DNA from: Diphasiastrum complanatum | Lineage: Eukaryota; Streptophyta; Lycopodiopsida; Lycopodiales; Lycopodiaceae | Direction of reading: 5' to 3' | Length of the DNA stretch: 62,000 nt | Assembly (NCBI GenBank): GCA_029204225.1 | Contig: CM055097.1 | Coordinates: forward strand, 40,130,820-40,192,819 | Shown here: in pieces, positions 22,372 through 34,187 of the stretch | Layout: every line of letters starts with the position of its first letter | How positions within the stretch are numbered: the stretch's first letter is position 1 | Notes under the pieces: generated by a model | What the model was told of the DNA's origin: nothing | The model's input: only the letters and a program-made list of their open reading frames with translations | Databases searched by the model: none | Made by a program: the position numbers and the translations under genes

Positions 22372-22389
22372 TTTCGGCAACGGTGCCAA
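22372..22389 (-). other. Gypsy-A primer-binding site
   Basis: The minus strand reads TGGCACCGTTGCCGAAAA next to the LTR end. The common plant gypsy PBS (tRNA-Asp type) is TGGCGCCGTTGCCGGGGA, so this is that site with a few changes. It fixes the element's orientation as minus. Confidence 0.75.
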
Positions 22390-22394
22390 AGAAA

Positions 22395-23274
<880 letters not shown>

Positions 23275-24560
23275 GTATTTTAGATCTATCTCTACTTCTT
23301 GCGCCTTTGGCTTATGAGTACAATGCACCATTTGAGGGTGTCTGACATTATATTACTGATAGATCTAACTCTTATGCTGACTTGGCCACATTTTTATTTC
23401 CGTTGTCATAAAATCTGTTGGTGTGGGGAGACGTTGGGCTTTGTCTTTGCTCGTGGTCGTTGGCCAGTCTACAATATTGTTGACCTTCTGATATTGGCTT
23501 TTCCGGTGAATCTGGATTCTGGAACTCCTTTTTGGTTGTTCATCAACGTTCCTTGGTGTAGTTTGGCAGCATGATAACATGTGATGCTTTCCTGGTAGTG
23601 TATAGCCGCCTCTGGTAGTAATGTCTAGATATTTCTTTTCGAAGAGGGCCAGCTGCTCTGAGTCAGGTACCATAAAAACTTTGTTATACCAGTGTTTGTG
23701 CAACGCGATAGGATCAGGGAGGTTATCCATTGGGCGAGGAGGAATTGTGGAGGCTGTTGGAAGATCAGATTTGGGGGGTGAGGAGGAGGTGATAGGTGAG
23801 AAAGAAGCACGAGGGGGAGAACTGGCGCGAAATGGTGAGATGGTGTCTCTAATTCGGGTATGTTAGGATCGATTTGAGAGGTGGTAGTGGCGGCTAGTTG
23901 AGAGCCATACAAAATGTCCTGGTTGAAGGTACGATCTTCGCCAGGGTTGAGGTCAAAGTGAGAAAAAGTTTGCTGAAGTTGGTAGTAGTCGAAGTTGGTT
24001 GGTGCTTCGAAACTACATGGCCTAGCACTATGCCGTGCGTGACCAAAAATTGGCATTTGGTCAGGTCTAGGGATATGCCGAATAATCGACATTGGATGAA
24101 CACTTTCTCTAAGCAAGCTAAATGTTGGGCTCTAGAGAAGTAAACACACAAGTCGTCCATGAATATTTCAAGAAACTTCTCTGGAAAGTAATATAAAACT
24201 TGGATTTCTCCTCCTTCCAAGTACTAAAGGCAAGAGTGATAAAATTCTGAGAAGTCTCTCTCATGAATACCCATTGCAGTAAGCAGAGGCTCCGCAAGGG
24301 TCGTCCACTGAGTGACCATGCTTGTGCTAGGAAGGATCATGATATCCGTTGCAGATGAGACATCACGATGGATAGTATAACGCAGCGACTGAGACGTATC
24401 GGTGGAAGACATGATGGCAAGAAACGGAAAGTAATAGGCATGAGAGTATATCTAAAAATAGTACATAAAGTTTTGAAGGCTTTGGTCGCTGGAAAAATTG
24501 GCAAGAGCTTCGCTAGCACAAGTGAGGAATGAATCGAATTCAGTTAACTTATTGGTGAAT
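23275..24560 (-). pseudogene. Second copy of the proline-rich gene family with an inserted gypsy RT fragment
   Basis: The minus-strand frame starting at 24412 (MSSTDTSQSLRY) resembles the MASSTN-type start at 16314, and its upstream DNA (24490-24540) is similar to 16503-16556. It continues downstream as a Ser/Pro-rich region (LPLVLLSHLSPPPHPPNL, about 23790) and an unrecognised segment to about 23365. Between 24012 and 24222 a gypsy reverse transcriptase fragment interrupts it. All frames are broken. The family is unknown to me. Confidence 0.4.
24012..24222 (-). pseudogene. Gypsy-B reverse transcriptase fragment
   Basis: The minus strand reads FLEIFMDDLCVYFSRAQHL, with the catalytic MDD of the Ty3/gypsy RT palm, then SLDLTKCQFLVTHGIVLGHV, the downstream thumb-proximal block. 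Only about 70 residues are present; both ends stop abruptly in unrelated sequence. Confidence 0.85.
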
Positions 24561-24654
24561 TTGGGGGGTCCATTACACTGAATACTAGTTTGGCTGATCA
24601 GTTTTGAACAAAAATTTGTAGGCTTGCTCAATACTATGAAAATAGGCTATAAAA

Positions 24655-25015
24655 ATCTCGGCGAAGATTTCTGAGGTGCTGAAGCCATCCGGCGAACATT
24701 TTCCAGGGCTGGCGAATGATGAACCTTTGCCCAAGAGGGTCCTTCGCCCAAGTACTGTCATGAATACAACTTCTCAAGATTTGAACCTATAGCCAACCTA
24801 ATTTTGACATTTTAAGACCATCTAGCATGTCAGCGAAGGTTTATGAGGAGAGTAAGGTTCTCGGCGAAGGTCCCCAAAATGGCATATTGCTGATCATTCG
24901 CCTAACTCGAAAACAGATACTTCTTCTGGAAAAGAACCTTCGCCCAAGTCAGTATAGATATATCTGAAGTGCATGTACAATCTGAAAGCTCAGCGAAGGT
25001 TTCCCATACTGTATA
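24655..25015. repeat. Cluster of GGCGAAGGTT-type motifs
   Basis: About ten copies of (C/T)GGCGAAGGT or its complement (ACCTTCGCC) lie in about 360 bp downstream of the gypsy-C integrase end. Direct and complementary copies alternate, so hairpins are possible. The rest of 24560-25256 is A/T-rich with no reading frame, probably the 3' untranslated/LTR part of gypsy-C. Confidence 0.75.
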
Positions 25016-25256
25016 GGCATCATATGACTGAAACAGTGATTTTATAATCATTTTCCATCAAAATTTATCTTTTTGATAATACTTTCCTTCCTCTTTTTCC
25101 ATTTTGATGACTTTTCTGACTTTTGTTCATCAGTCTTTTCTAATTTTTCCTCTCCTTTTTTTTTTGTTACTGTCTTTTCCAAACAAAATTAACAATTAAG
25201 TAGTGAAAACAAAAAATTGAAAAACAAATAAAAATAAAAAATCATTTAGATCATGC

Positions 25257-26419
25257 TTATTGAACTGGCGGAGCAAGCTGCCAAAACTTGCGTAATCGAC
25301 TGCCATTCACAGGAGTATCAAACCGTTTTCCATCCAAGTGCTCAAGAATCACTGCTCCATTGTTCAGAATTTCCTTTACTTTATACGGGCCTTCACCAGT
25401 AAACTTCAATTTTCCCTTGATCAGCTTGGTTTTGTACATCAGTGCGAGATCTCTTGCTTTTAGATCTTTTTTGTGTAATCGACGATCATGCCATGCCTTA
25501 CGGCGGGCTTTCTCTATTGCTAACACATGAACTGCCATCAATCTTGTTTCACACAATTTTTGCAACGCTTCATGACGTAGTTGAAAAGACTTATCAACAT
25601 TTAGCCGTTCTGTTGCTGCTATGCGTAAAGATGGTATTAAAAATTCAATCGCCATGACAACATCTTGACCATAAACCAGTTGAAAAGGTTTTTGATTTGT
25701 ACTACTTTTGTAAGCGGTTGTGAATGCCCATAATGCTGCATGCAGTTTATGTTCCCAATCGAATCGACTCGCTTCAACTGTTTTCGTTATAATAGTACAG
25801 AGAATCTTATTGGAAGATTCAGCTTGGCCATTCCCTCTGGGATAATAAGGAGTACTAAATCTGTGTATAACAAAAAAAATCTTCCAATAAACACTTTATC
25901 GTTTGATTAACAAAGTGTGTACCCCGGTCACTGACAATCTCGATCGGACATCCAAATCTGATAATGATATTTTCATAGAGGAACTTGGCCGTAGATTTCG
26001 CATCAGCAACTTTGACAGCTTTGGCTTCAACCCACTTGGTCATATAATTAGTTGCTACGATAATGTATCGGGCTTGAGATCCTCGCGCGGCAGGATGAAT
26101 AGGACCAACATAATTCAGTCCCCATTTTTCAAATCATGCTTGCGATAAAACTGGATGCAAGGGTTCATAGTTTTGTCTAGTAGGTCGTCGTGCTAGCTGG
26201 CAAACATCACATGTCTGAATATAATTTTCATGTGTCCTTATGAAGTGTAGGCCACCAACAACCTGATTGCAAAAGTTTGCAAATAGTAATATTTGTAGAG
26301 AAGTGTCCTCCGCCCATGCCATCATGTGAAAACATGATTAAATCTGGTATTTCATGCGGTAAAACACATCTACGTAAAATATTATCTGATCTACGACAAT
26401 ACAATTGTCTTGCAATCAA
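25257..26419 (-). pseudogene. Gypsy-C integrase
   Basis: The order on the minus strand is a zinc-binding HHCC domain (FSHDGMGGGHFS, about 26320, then TCDVCQLARRPTR, about 26190), the core with MTKWVEAKAVKVADAKST and IEIVSDRGTHFVNQ (second catalytic Asp), a GNGQAESSNK-type block near 25830 (catalytic Glu), then the basic C-terminal segment ending GSRLRKFWQLAPPVQ at a stop at 25257. Stops and frameshifts separate the blocks. Domain content is that of a Ty3/gypsy integrase without a chromodomain. Confidence 0.85.
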
Positions 26420-26622
26420 TTGATAAGTTGAGCCTTATGAATCAATTGCCTCTTCTGTACTTTTGTCAAAGAGTCATTCGGTTGTCCTAGCATCAGATAC
26501 TCAACAATATTCGTTGCCCACTCAGGTACTGCTTCTACATAGAATAGTGCAGCATCTGGTAATTCATCATCCACATTCGAAAGTCAAATTCAATCAATAA
26601 CAATAACCATCTTGCAATACGT

Positions 26623-27675
26623 CTAGTATTGCATGTCTTGTTTACCAATTACAGTAACGGTTGGTGATCTGTATAAAATGCAAAGTGCGTTTCCATGAGA
26701 TAATGGCGAAATTTCTGAACAGAAAAAAATCATGGCTAACGCTTCACGTTCTGTTGTTGAATAGTTCTTCTCCATATCTGTAAGTTTTCTGCTTGCAAAT
26801 CGTATAGGATAGTCCTTCTTATAATCACCTGGCTGCGTCAAAACCGATCCAATTGCATATTTCGAGGCATCAGTGTGAACATGAAACTCAACCGTCCAAT
26901 CTAGAGAACGTAGTATTGGTGCTGAAATTAATGTTTTTTTTTTTCAAAGGTTTCTAACACCTCTACTGTCCAAATAGGAACAGTAGCTTGCTAAATCCGC
27001 AAAAAAGATAATAAAAATTCGATAGTAGTTTGCATGACCCATAGACACATAAACTCCACGAATTGTTGTTGGCGGTGGCAATTCCACAATAATCTTGATT
27101 TTAGAATAATCTGTGGCAATAACAAGTCTCGATATCACATGCCCAAGCACAACTCCATGTGAAACCCATATCTGGCATTTTTCTGGATTTAGGGAAATTT
27201 GATACTTGCGACATCTTTCAAATACTTTCTCCAATCGATCCAGATGGTCTATATATGTATTATGGACTCCCAGGTCATCCAAGTAAATTTCAAAATTTTT
27301 TTGTAGATAATCTTTAAAAACAAATTGCATTACTCTTTGGAACAAACTTGGTGCATTACAGAGTCCAAACGACATTACTTTGTAAGCATAGGTGTCCCAT
27401 TCTGTTGCAAAAGCTGTTTTGTGACGATCTGCAGGTGCAATATTGACCTAGTTGTAACCACTAAATCCATCCAGAAAACTATAAGCTTCCTCTCCAATAA
27501 GGCGGTCCAAAATGCTTTCAGTAAAAGGTAACGGGAAGTGATCCTTCCTCGTCACTTTGTTCAAAGCCTTGAGATTCACACAAATTCTCAATTTCTCATT
27601 CTTCTTAGGAACAATGACAATTGGTGAAACCCATTCGGTATGCTTGATCTTATAAATGAAATCAACGTCAAGCAA
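26623..27675 (-). pseudogene. Gypsy-C reverse transcriptase and RNase H
   Basis: RT on the minus strand starts near MLDVDFIYKIKHTEWVSPIV, with VPKKNEKLRICVNLKALNK and EEAYSFLDGFSGYN. After a stop near 27450 it continues at 27375 with MSFGLCNAPSLFQRVMQFVF and the active site FEIYLDDLGV (about 27285), then SLNPEKCQIWVSHGVVLGHV. RNase H remains as QPGDYKKDYPIRFASRKLT and NYSTTEREALAM (26700-26841). Catalytic Asp residues of RT survive; the frame does not. Confidence 0.88.
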
Positions 27676-27684
27676 TCTCTAAAG

Positions 27685-28946
27685 CTATTTCTTTATTAGA
27701 TCCGCAACATTAGGAATACAACGATAGAACTTTACAACCTTTGGAACTGCATTTGGTACTAAAGGTATGGTGTGTTCAATAACTGACGTTGGAATACCCT
27801 TCAAATCTTGATAAGCCCATGCAAAACAATCTTGATACTTAATAAGTAAAGTTCGGCGTGCTTGATACTGTTCAGGATTAAGTTGTGATCCAACTTGTAC
27901 AATCTTTTCTGGTTCTCCTGGTTCAGCAAGATTCATAGGCTGTGTCCTAGCTGGGCCATCGTAAACATCTTTCGATTCTGGCACCTATTCTTCGGGTTCA
28001 CGATGTGCTTTGGGTAACGTGATAACCGCATCATCCAGTGTATAACGTTTAAAATATTCAAGCATATCATGTTGGACTACATCTGCTTGTTCTTTATCAA
28101 AAGGACTTGTCTTGGATCTTCGCTTAGCCTTCTCAACAGGAATTTATCGTGGAGGTGATGACTTCTGAGAAGATAAACTCTTCTTTGAAGCTGAAGAGTC
28201 ATGCTAGAACTCTGACTTGTAGAATCATCCTTGACTTTCCCTTTTTTTTTATCCAATAAACGTGGCACAATCTTTGAATCAATCTTTTGAGGAGGATTTT
28301 CCCATTTCAGGACCGTATTATAATGTTGCTTGGCTTGTTTCTTCGTCATTGACCTTGTGATCTTGTCTTTCTTCAATATAACTGCTTTTGGCGGTTTTAT
28401 TGTTGGTTCATCAGGAATATTACGCACTCCAAATCTTGTCGGATCCATATGATTTAGAATCTGCTCATCAATAAGTTTTGCATTGTCATCATTAATCAAG
28501 AAATGACTCACAGGAATGAGTCCATCTTCAATCGGATCTGGTATAGGTTTCGTTGATATCTAAGCTACATTTAGCACAATCAATGGAAAAGTGATCGGTG
28601 TATCCAAAGTTCGATCCAATAATAAAATCTCGCTCAAATCTGACTGATTATCTTGTTGACACATATATCCTGTTTTACAGTCAATCGTTGCAAAAGCTTC
28701 ATTCCAGTTGACAGTATCGGTTTGAGAATCGTAATGAGCTCCCAAATTTTTCTCTAGTCGGTCACAAGTATGATCCGTTGTTGATGAATCATCATCCTCT
28801 TTTTGAACCACTAGTTTGATAGTCCAAGTTGCAGGATCAACCTTGACTGCACATTCTCGATTTTCAAAAGTGATTTTTCCGGTACCCCAGTTATGAATTA
28901 CTTGCGCAACTTGTAACCATGGGTGGGTAAACTTGACAAAAACCAC
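27685..28946 (-). pseudogene. Gypsy-C region between protease and reverse transcriptase
   Basis: Minus-strand frames give the C-terminal protease edge (HPWLQVAQVIHNWGTGKITF, about 28920), then a hydrophilic linker with KKDKITRSMTKKQAKQH (about 28370) and the pre-RT segment LLIKYQDCFAWAYQDLKGIP (about 27820), a standard gypsy block just upstream of RT. Gag and most of protease are absent: the element is cut near 28950, where plus-strand gypsy sequence begins. Confidence 0.78.
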
Positions 28947-29034
28947 ATAATCATGGCATTTTTGTTAATCAGCTCAGGTTTGCATTCAAATTTGAGGTGT
29001 TTTACCCATTCAATGTAATCATGTCAAAGATATG

Positions 29035-29765
29035 GCATTTCCCTTAACCCAGTCAAATGCCAAATATGGGTACGTGCTAGGACATATCATATCGCAATAC
29101 GGAATTGCCACTGATCCAGATAAGATCAAAGTAATAATTGAGATGACCCTGTCCAAAATAGTGCATGATGTCTATACCTTTATGGGCCATGCCAATTATT
29201 AGATGTTTTATATTACTATTTGCATTATTGGCCTTGCCACTCTACCGCCTCACTGTTGAACCTAAGTGGACACAGGAAGCCCTAGACACCTTCGAGAAGA
29301 TTAAGCAAGCCTTGGTCACCGCCCCAATCCTACTGTCTCCAAATTGGAGCATTGAATTTCACGTGCACACGAATGCATCTAAGTATGCAATAGGAATCGT
29401 GTTGACCCAACCAGGTGAGAAAAAGAAAGATTATCCCATCTGCTTGAAGTTAACTACACTACCACCGAGCGGGAGGCCCTTGCCATGATTTTTAGCATTA
29501 AGAAATTTTGACATTACCTTTTGGCCAATACTTTCACCTTTTATGTTGACCATCAACCATTGTTATATCTGGTAAATCGACCTTGTACGATGGGCCGTAT
29601 TACGCGATGGCTTTTACAGCTTCAAGAGTTTGAATTTTGGATAGTGGTGAGGACCGGAAAACAACATTATTTGGCTGACCATGTTTCTAGATTCACGACA
29701 CGTCGAGAAGAAGTGGGAGTTGATGATGAACTCTCGGATGCTCATATTTTTTATGTTGATGTAGT
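29035..29765 (+). pseudogene. Gypsy-D reverse transcriptase C-terminus and RNase H fragment
   Basis: The plus strand opens with the RT block LNPVKCQIW (about 29045), GYVLGHIISQYGIATDPDKI, then KWTQEALDTFEKIKQAL, the connection region. RNase H follows: FHVHTNASKYAIG carries an Asn where the first catalytic Asp is usual (HTDAS becomes HTNAS), then TEREALAM and FTFYVDHQPLLYL. It is oriented opposite to gypsy-C and joined to it near 29000. Frameshifts lie near 29210 and 29450. Confidence 0.85.
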
Positions 29766-29767
29766 TC

Positions 29768-29910
29768 CAGATCTCGACCGCCGCCTCCTGTCAGATCTCG
29801 ACCGATGCCTCCTATCAGATCTCGACCGACGCCTTTTGTCAGATCTCAACCAACGCCTCCTCTCCGATCTCGACCGACGCCTTCTGTTGGATCTTGACTA
29901 GGGCCATCTC
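29768..29910 (+). repeat. 24-bp coding tandem repeat
   Basis: About six copies of a 24-bp unit, CAGATCTCGACCGNCGCCTC plus 4 bases, extend the RNase H frame as an eight-residue repeat (DLDRRLLS). Units differ at a few positions, mainly synonymous or conservative. Confidence 0.9.
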
Positions 29911-29934
29911 TCAGATCTCAACCAACCACATCAG

Positions 29935-30655
29935 TTGTTGAATGTAATGACCGCACTCAATCACAAACACACCGCATTCAAACCACAACAGCTGCTGCAC
30001 CGTAGTGACCGCACTCAACCGCATTGAGCTATAACCAACTAGCATTCCAACCACATACACTGTTGCACCATAACGACCACACTCAACTACAAATGGATCG
30101 CATTCCCACCGCATCCACTGTTTTTTGACCACCCTTGCAGCACAGTCTGACCTTGCACTACACTCCACTACAATAGCATCGCAACAGACCGCACACCAAC
30201 TGCCTCCACCCTTGAACCGTGGAGAATGCAAATAACCGCACCCCAACTACATTCATCCTTGAATCAAAACACATCGCATTCCACCACAATCCACCGCATT
30301 CAACCGCAAACAACCACACCCCAACTGCATTCGCCCTTGAATCGCAGCACACCGCATCACACTGCATTCGACCGCAAACAACCGCACCCCAACTGCATTC
30401 GCTCTTGAATCGCAGCACCCCGCATTCCACCGCAACCCACCACACACAAACAACACCCCAACTGCATTTTCCTTCAATCGCAACAGGTCGCATTCCAATC
30501 GCAACCCACCACATTCAACCGTATCCAACCGCAACAGAACGCATACAACCGTACTAGACTGCATTGAATCGTTCCAACCGCATTCAACCGCCAATAGGTT
30601 GCATTCCAACTGCACCCACCATGGAACCGTAGCAACTGCATTCCGAACAATGACT
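29935..30655. repeat. Degenerate tandem array rich in ACCGCATTCAAC
   Basis: Short units around CCGCATTC/CCGCACTCAACC fill about 720 bp. A higher-order unit of about 68-75 bp is clear at 30230, 30305 and 30373; each contains CACCCCAACT, CATTCNNCCTTGAATC and a CCGCAT block. Long open frames on both strands here come from stop-codon avoidance in the repeat. Confidence 0.85.
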
Positions 30656-30723
30656 CCAACGAGTTAAGCTACCAAAGAGTCCAAGAGGCCTATTTTCACA
30701 ATCCTAAGGTACTCTAGAGTGTT

Positions 30724-31330
30724 ATGGATCGTCCTTACAATTCGAATTCCACGGAGGAGTATCCACCAGAGATGGTCTCACCATCTACCAAACATGCTCG
30801 ATTTAATTGATATTCTAGGATGAAATCCCAAGTCCAAGAGCCATCCACCAACCCATTCGACAGATGGGAACCCATGCGTTTTGAAGCTCCATATGATCGA
30901 CCACATTTTCATGTTGCCGAATCTTCACATGCACGAGCTCACTTAAACGGAGCTTTTGCAAATAATGTTCCACGTACTAAAAAATGTACTCCAAAGCTAG
31001 ATTTACGTAAGTATGACGGTAACACTGATCCTCAAAGATTTCTTCAAGTCTTTGAGAATGCATGTGATGTCTATGGCAAGACATCACCAGACGCCATGGT
31101 ACAGCTCTTCTCAATGACCATGATTGATCGAGCACGAGAATGGTTTTTTAACCTTGATCGTGAAGATAAACGAGACTAGTCACTCTTGAAGGAGACATTT
31201 ATCAAATGCTTCAAGCCATTTTGCTTGATCGAAAGTCCTTTTGTCAAGCTAAGTAGCATCAAAATGACAAAAGATGAGAAAGTACGTGACTACATTGAAT
31301 GATTTAAAAGATTAAAAAGTTAGGTACAAG
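30724..31330 (+). pseudogene. Gypsy-E gag core
   Basis: The plus-strand frame starts at 30724 (MDRPYNSNSTEEYPPEMVSP) and, after a stop near 30808, continues with TPKLDLRKYDGNTDPQRFLQ and MTMIDRAREWFFNL, the Retrotrans_gag signature. A stop at 31177-31179 (DKRD*, usually W at this spot) is followed in frame by LLKETFIKCFKPF. It resembles gypsy-A gag in layout but is on the other strand. Confidence 0.85.
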
Positions 31331-31439
31331 AGCAACCCACTGAGTCTATGCCCATAATTTGGTTCCTCGTTGGACTCCCCCGATGGATATGATGTGAACT
31401 TTGCTCCAATGATGAATATACATCATTGAAACAACCATG

Positions 31440-32709
31440 TCTAATGCCATTTGGGAGAAGATGAGGGCTCATATGCTGATGAGCCGCGTGAACGGAGAGC
31501 ACATCGTGCTGTCCAACAAGCTCGACCAAACGAGGAAACACGAGAACAGTTGTGGAAAACACAAATGGAGTTGCTTAACCAGCAACATCAACAACAGATG
31601 GAAAAACTCACGAAAGAGTTTCAAAACACTCTTAAGTCTATCCAGATTTCGATGCCATGTCAGTTACCCACTGGCCAAATCCACCATAGATGAGAGAACA
31701 CATGGTGATCTCATTGTCGAGGTGAGTTGCCCAGACAACCTAGACATGAACCTCAACCACAACTGGCGCTCTTAGGACCACCTCCAAGAGGGCAACCTGA
31801 TCTAGGAGCACAAAACATAGACACCCTCGAGAGTCTGCACAAGCACATCTGGTAGAAAACTCCTACGATCACTCATATCATCACAATACAACACTTCCAT
31901 CACCTAGTTCTCAACAATATCAAACTGACAACTCATGCTCGTGCAAACGGGATGAGTATTCTACACCACTGGAAAGTCCAGCACAACTAGCCATCCAAGA
32001 TGGTTATGCTATTGCCACAGGCCCAATGAGCAACCGCTATTTTATTTGTGGCAAAACTGGCCACTTCATGGTTGAATGTAAAGTAAAGAACCAATACCAT
32101 GCGGAGTGCCCAGATTGTGTTCGCAAACACAGTTTCAAAGACTGCCCTAAACAACCTAACAGGATCCTTCCAGCACGTCATATATCATCTGAACCTGTTA
32201 CAGATCTCACTAGAGCACAACACCAACAACAAGAACAACAACAAACCACTGCTAAATCAGTTGACCCACATGGAAGCCACTTGATAGCTTCCACATTACC
32301 AAAAGACTACCCGGACCCAACAATGGAACAAAGGCAATACAATGAATTTCGAGATGAGTTTTTGCGAGAGGACGAACATACGGAAAGTCTATTATCAGCT
32401 CAAATCCCCGAAAAGGAGCAATCCCTACAGGGACTTGAAGTATTTTCTGACCTCCTGCAAGCTCAACTCACCATGCCATTCTATAGTGCAATAAAATTCT
32501 TCACTAGGCTTCAACGTTATATCCATCGTAGTTTTCAGCTGCCTACTATTCTTGATGAACAGCAGAAAACAAAAGAGATTCCTGAAATTCCCCAGATTCC
32601 TATGAATTTGCTGAATATAGGTGTTGCTAAGGGACTAGCATCACCTTGCCTTTGTCCTATAAAGACTATCCCGCAGTATTTGCTATTCTTGATAGCGGAT
32701 CAGGCGTAA
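31440..32709 (+). pseudogene. Gypsy-E gag C-terminus with zinc finger
   Basis: After a frame-disrupted linker (about 31440-31990), 32026-32709 reads open with YFICGKTGHFMVECK, a CCHC-type knuckle whose first Cys is replaced (Phe-Ile-Cys context), then CPDCVRKHSFKDCPKQP, a second Cys/His cluster. A Gln-rich stretch (QHQQQEQQQTT) and an acidic region follow. It leads directly into the protease, which overlaps in another frame at 32646. Confidence 0.75.
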
Positions 32710-32858
32710 ATATAATGGATTTGTCCTTGGCAAAGTCATGGGTCTTCCATACCCTTGATCAATCACGATACAAACTTTGCATGGCTGATCAACGAGTTAC
32801 CGAACCTGCTAGTCATTTATCCAATATTAACTTTTTGAATAGCAGGTGCCACGTGTGA
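32646..32858 (+). pseudogene. Gypsy-E protease, first half
   Basis: The retropepsin active site is AILDSGSGVNIMDLSLAKSW (about 32672-32735), with an intact DSG triplet. The frame is cut at about 32855 by an inserted LTR-like sequence. The second half resumes at 33625. Confidence 0.85.
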
Positions 32859-33625
32859 AAGGATGTACTTTTCATGTTTGTATATATCCAAATTGATTTT
32901 GTATCATTCTAGTTAGTGTGAACATGAAATGACTAGTTTTTAGTCAAGTTGACTAGTCACCTACAAATTAGCTTTTCCTTGCATGTGCATGAGTAAATGC
33001 TCCCACATGGCAAGTGGATGTTCACACGTGTGTATAGAGTACTAGAAGATAAGAGTTGACCATTTTCCTTAGATCCTATTTTGTAGGGAATATTCCTATA
33101 TTCTAGGAGACTAGCTTTTTGCATTTTAGTCATATTCTTGAAGGTCAACTATTGGATAAGGATCAAGGATGGATCAAATGGATAGATCTAAGTGATGTGG
33201 CACTCTTCACATATGTGAAGACCTGCTGGACTGTACCAAACTCATGGATGTACTTGATCCATAAAAGGATCATCATTTTGCTAAGAAGATTGATGAGACT
33301 TTTGCACTCTACACTTTTGTGAGGTTTCTAGTCATTTGTCTTGTGATTTTTATGTATGAATGCTATCAAGTATCATTGTACTTGTTGTTTCAGGTGCAGG
33401 CCGTACTGTGGATAGTAGTCCACACGTGTGAAGCCTCCTTCACTAAAAAATGATGTGTTGATCCATTGCTCTTGCTTAAATCCAAGTGTAGTGAATCTAG
33501 ATTAAGATCTAATGTGTAGAACTTGATAGATTCATTGATTAAGCAACCAATAACTCTCTGTGACTGTAAAGTACAATCATTATTGTTCTAAAAAATGTAA
33601 AATTTATCAATTGTGTCATCTTAGA
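32855..33625. mobile_element. LTR-like insertion splitting the gypsy-E protease (probable solo LTR)
   Basis: About 770 bp with no coding potential begins TGTGAAAGG right after CCACG and interrupts the protease precisely between two conserved halves. Internal palindromes TTCACACGTGTG (33021), CTTCACATATGTGAAG (about 33205) and CCACACGTGTGAAG (about 33420) are the kind seen in the copia LTRs of this window. I did not find a convincing target duplication, and the 3' boundary is approximate. Confidence 0.6.
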
Positions 33626-34187
33626 CTTACCAGAAGATGCCAATACTTATAAACTCCTTCTTGGTACATCCTGGCTCCAGATGGCAGGTGTTGTCCAAGA
33701 TTGGAAGCATAGCAAAATCACCTTTGGTAATCACAACAAACAAGTCACAGTTGACTCAACTAGCCATGTCAAGGCCGTATTGGTCATCAACAACTTATGA
33801 CAACTCCCGATCCAACCAAAAGGCCACTATACAAGATCCACAGACATAATCAATTGGGGTCAAGCACTAGCCACTGTGGACTGTGCTGATTCTAATCGAT
33901 GTCGTATCGAAACTGCTGCAGAAGATGTGGATATTCTCTCATCTTCTACAGACATTGACACACCCATCATTCCACTTATGATGATTGACCCGATTCCTAT
34001 AGCTTGGTGCCCAGGAGAACTTATTGTCTCTACCGCCCATGTTTCGGAAGAAGGTATTCTTTCCATGGATGATGTAGGAATGACAGATGAACGTGTACTC
34101 CTATATCTAGATGCACAACGTTATCTGCCAAAAGCAATTCCTCAGGAGATCAAGTCACCAAGGCCGTACGGGCTCATGTTCAACTAG
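33625..34187 (+). pseudogene. Gypsy-E protease second half and downstream linker
   Basis: The plus strand resumes with LDLPEDANTYKLLLGTSWL and WKHSKITFGNHNKQVTVDST, the C-terminal strands of the gypsy protease and the following segment. It continues as an acidic, unrecognised linker (33876-34187). It stops at an abrupt join to minus-strand integrase sequence at about 34187. Confidence 0.8.

Noticed and set aside
29911-30659. Long minus- and plus-strand ORFs with Cys/Trp or Thr/His bias
   Set aside because: They follow the ACCGCATTC tandem array; both strands are open because the repeat lacks stops.
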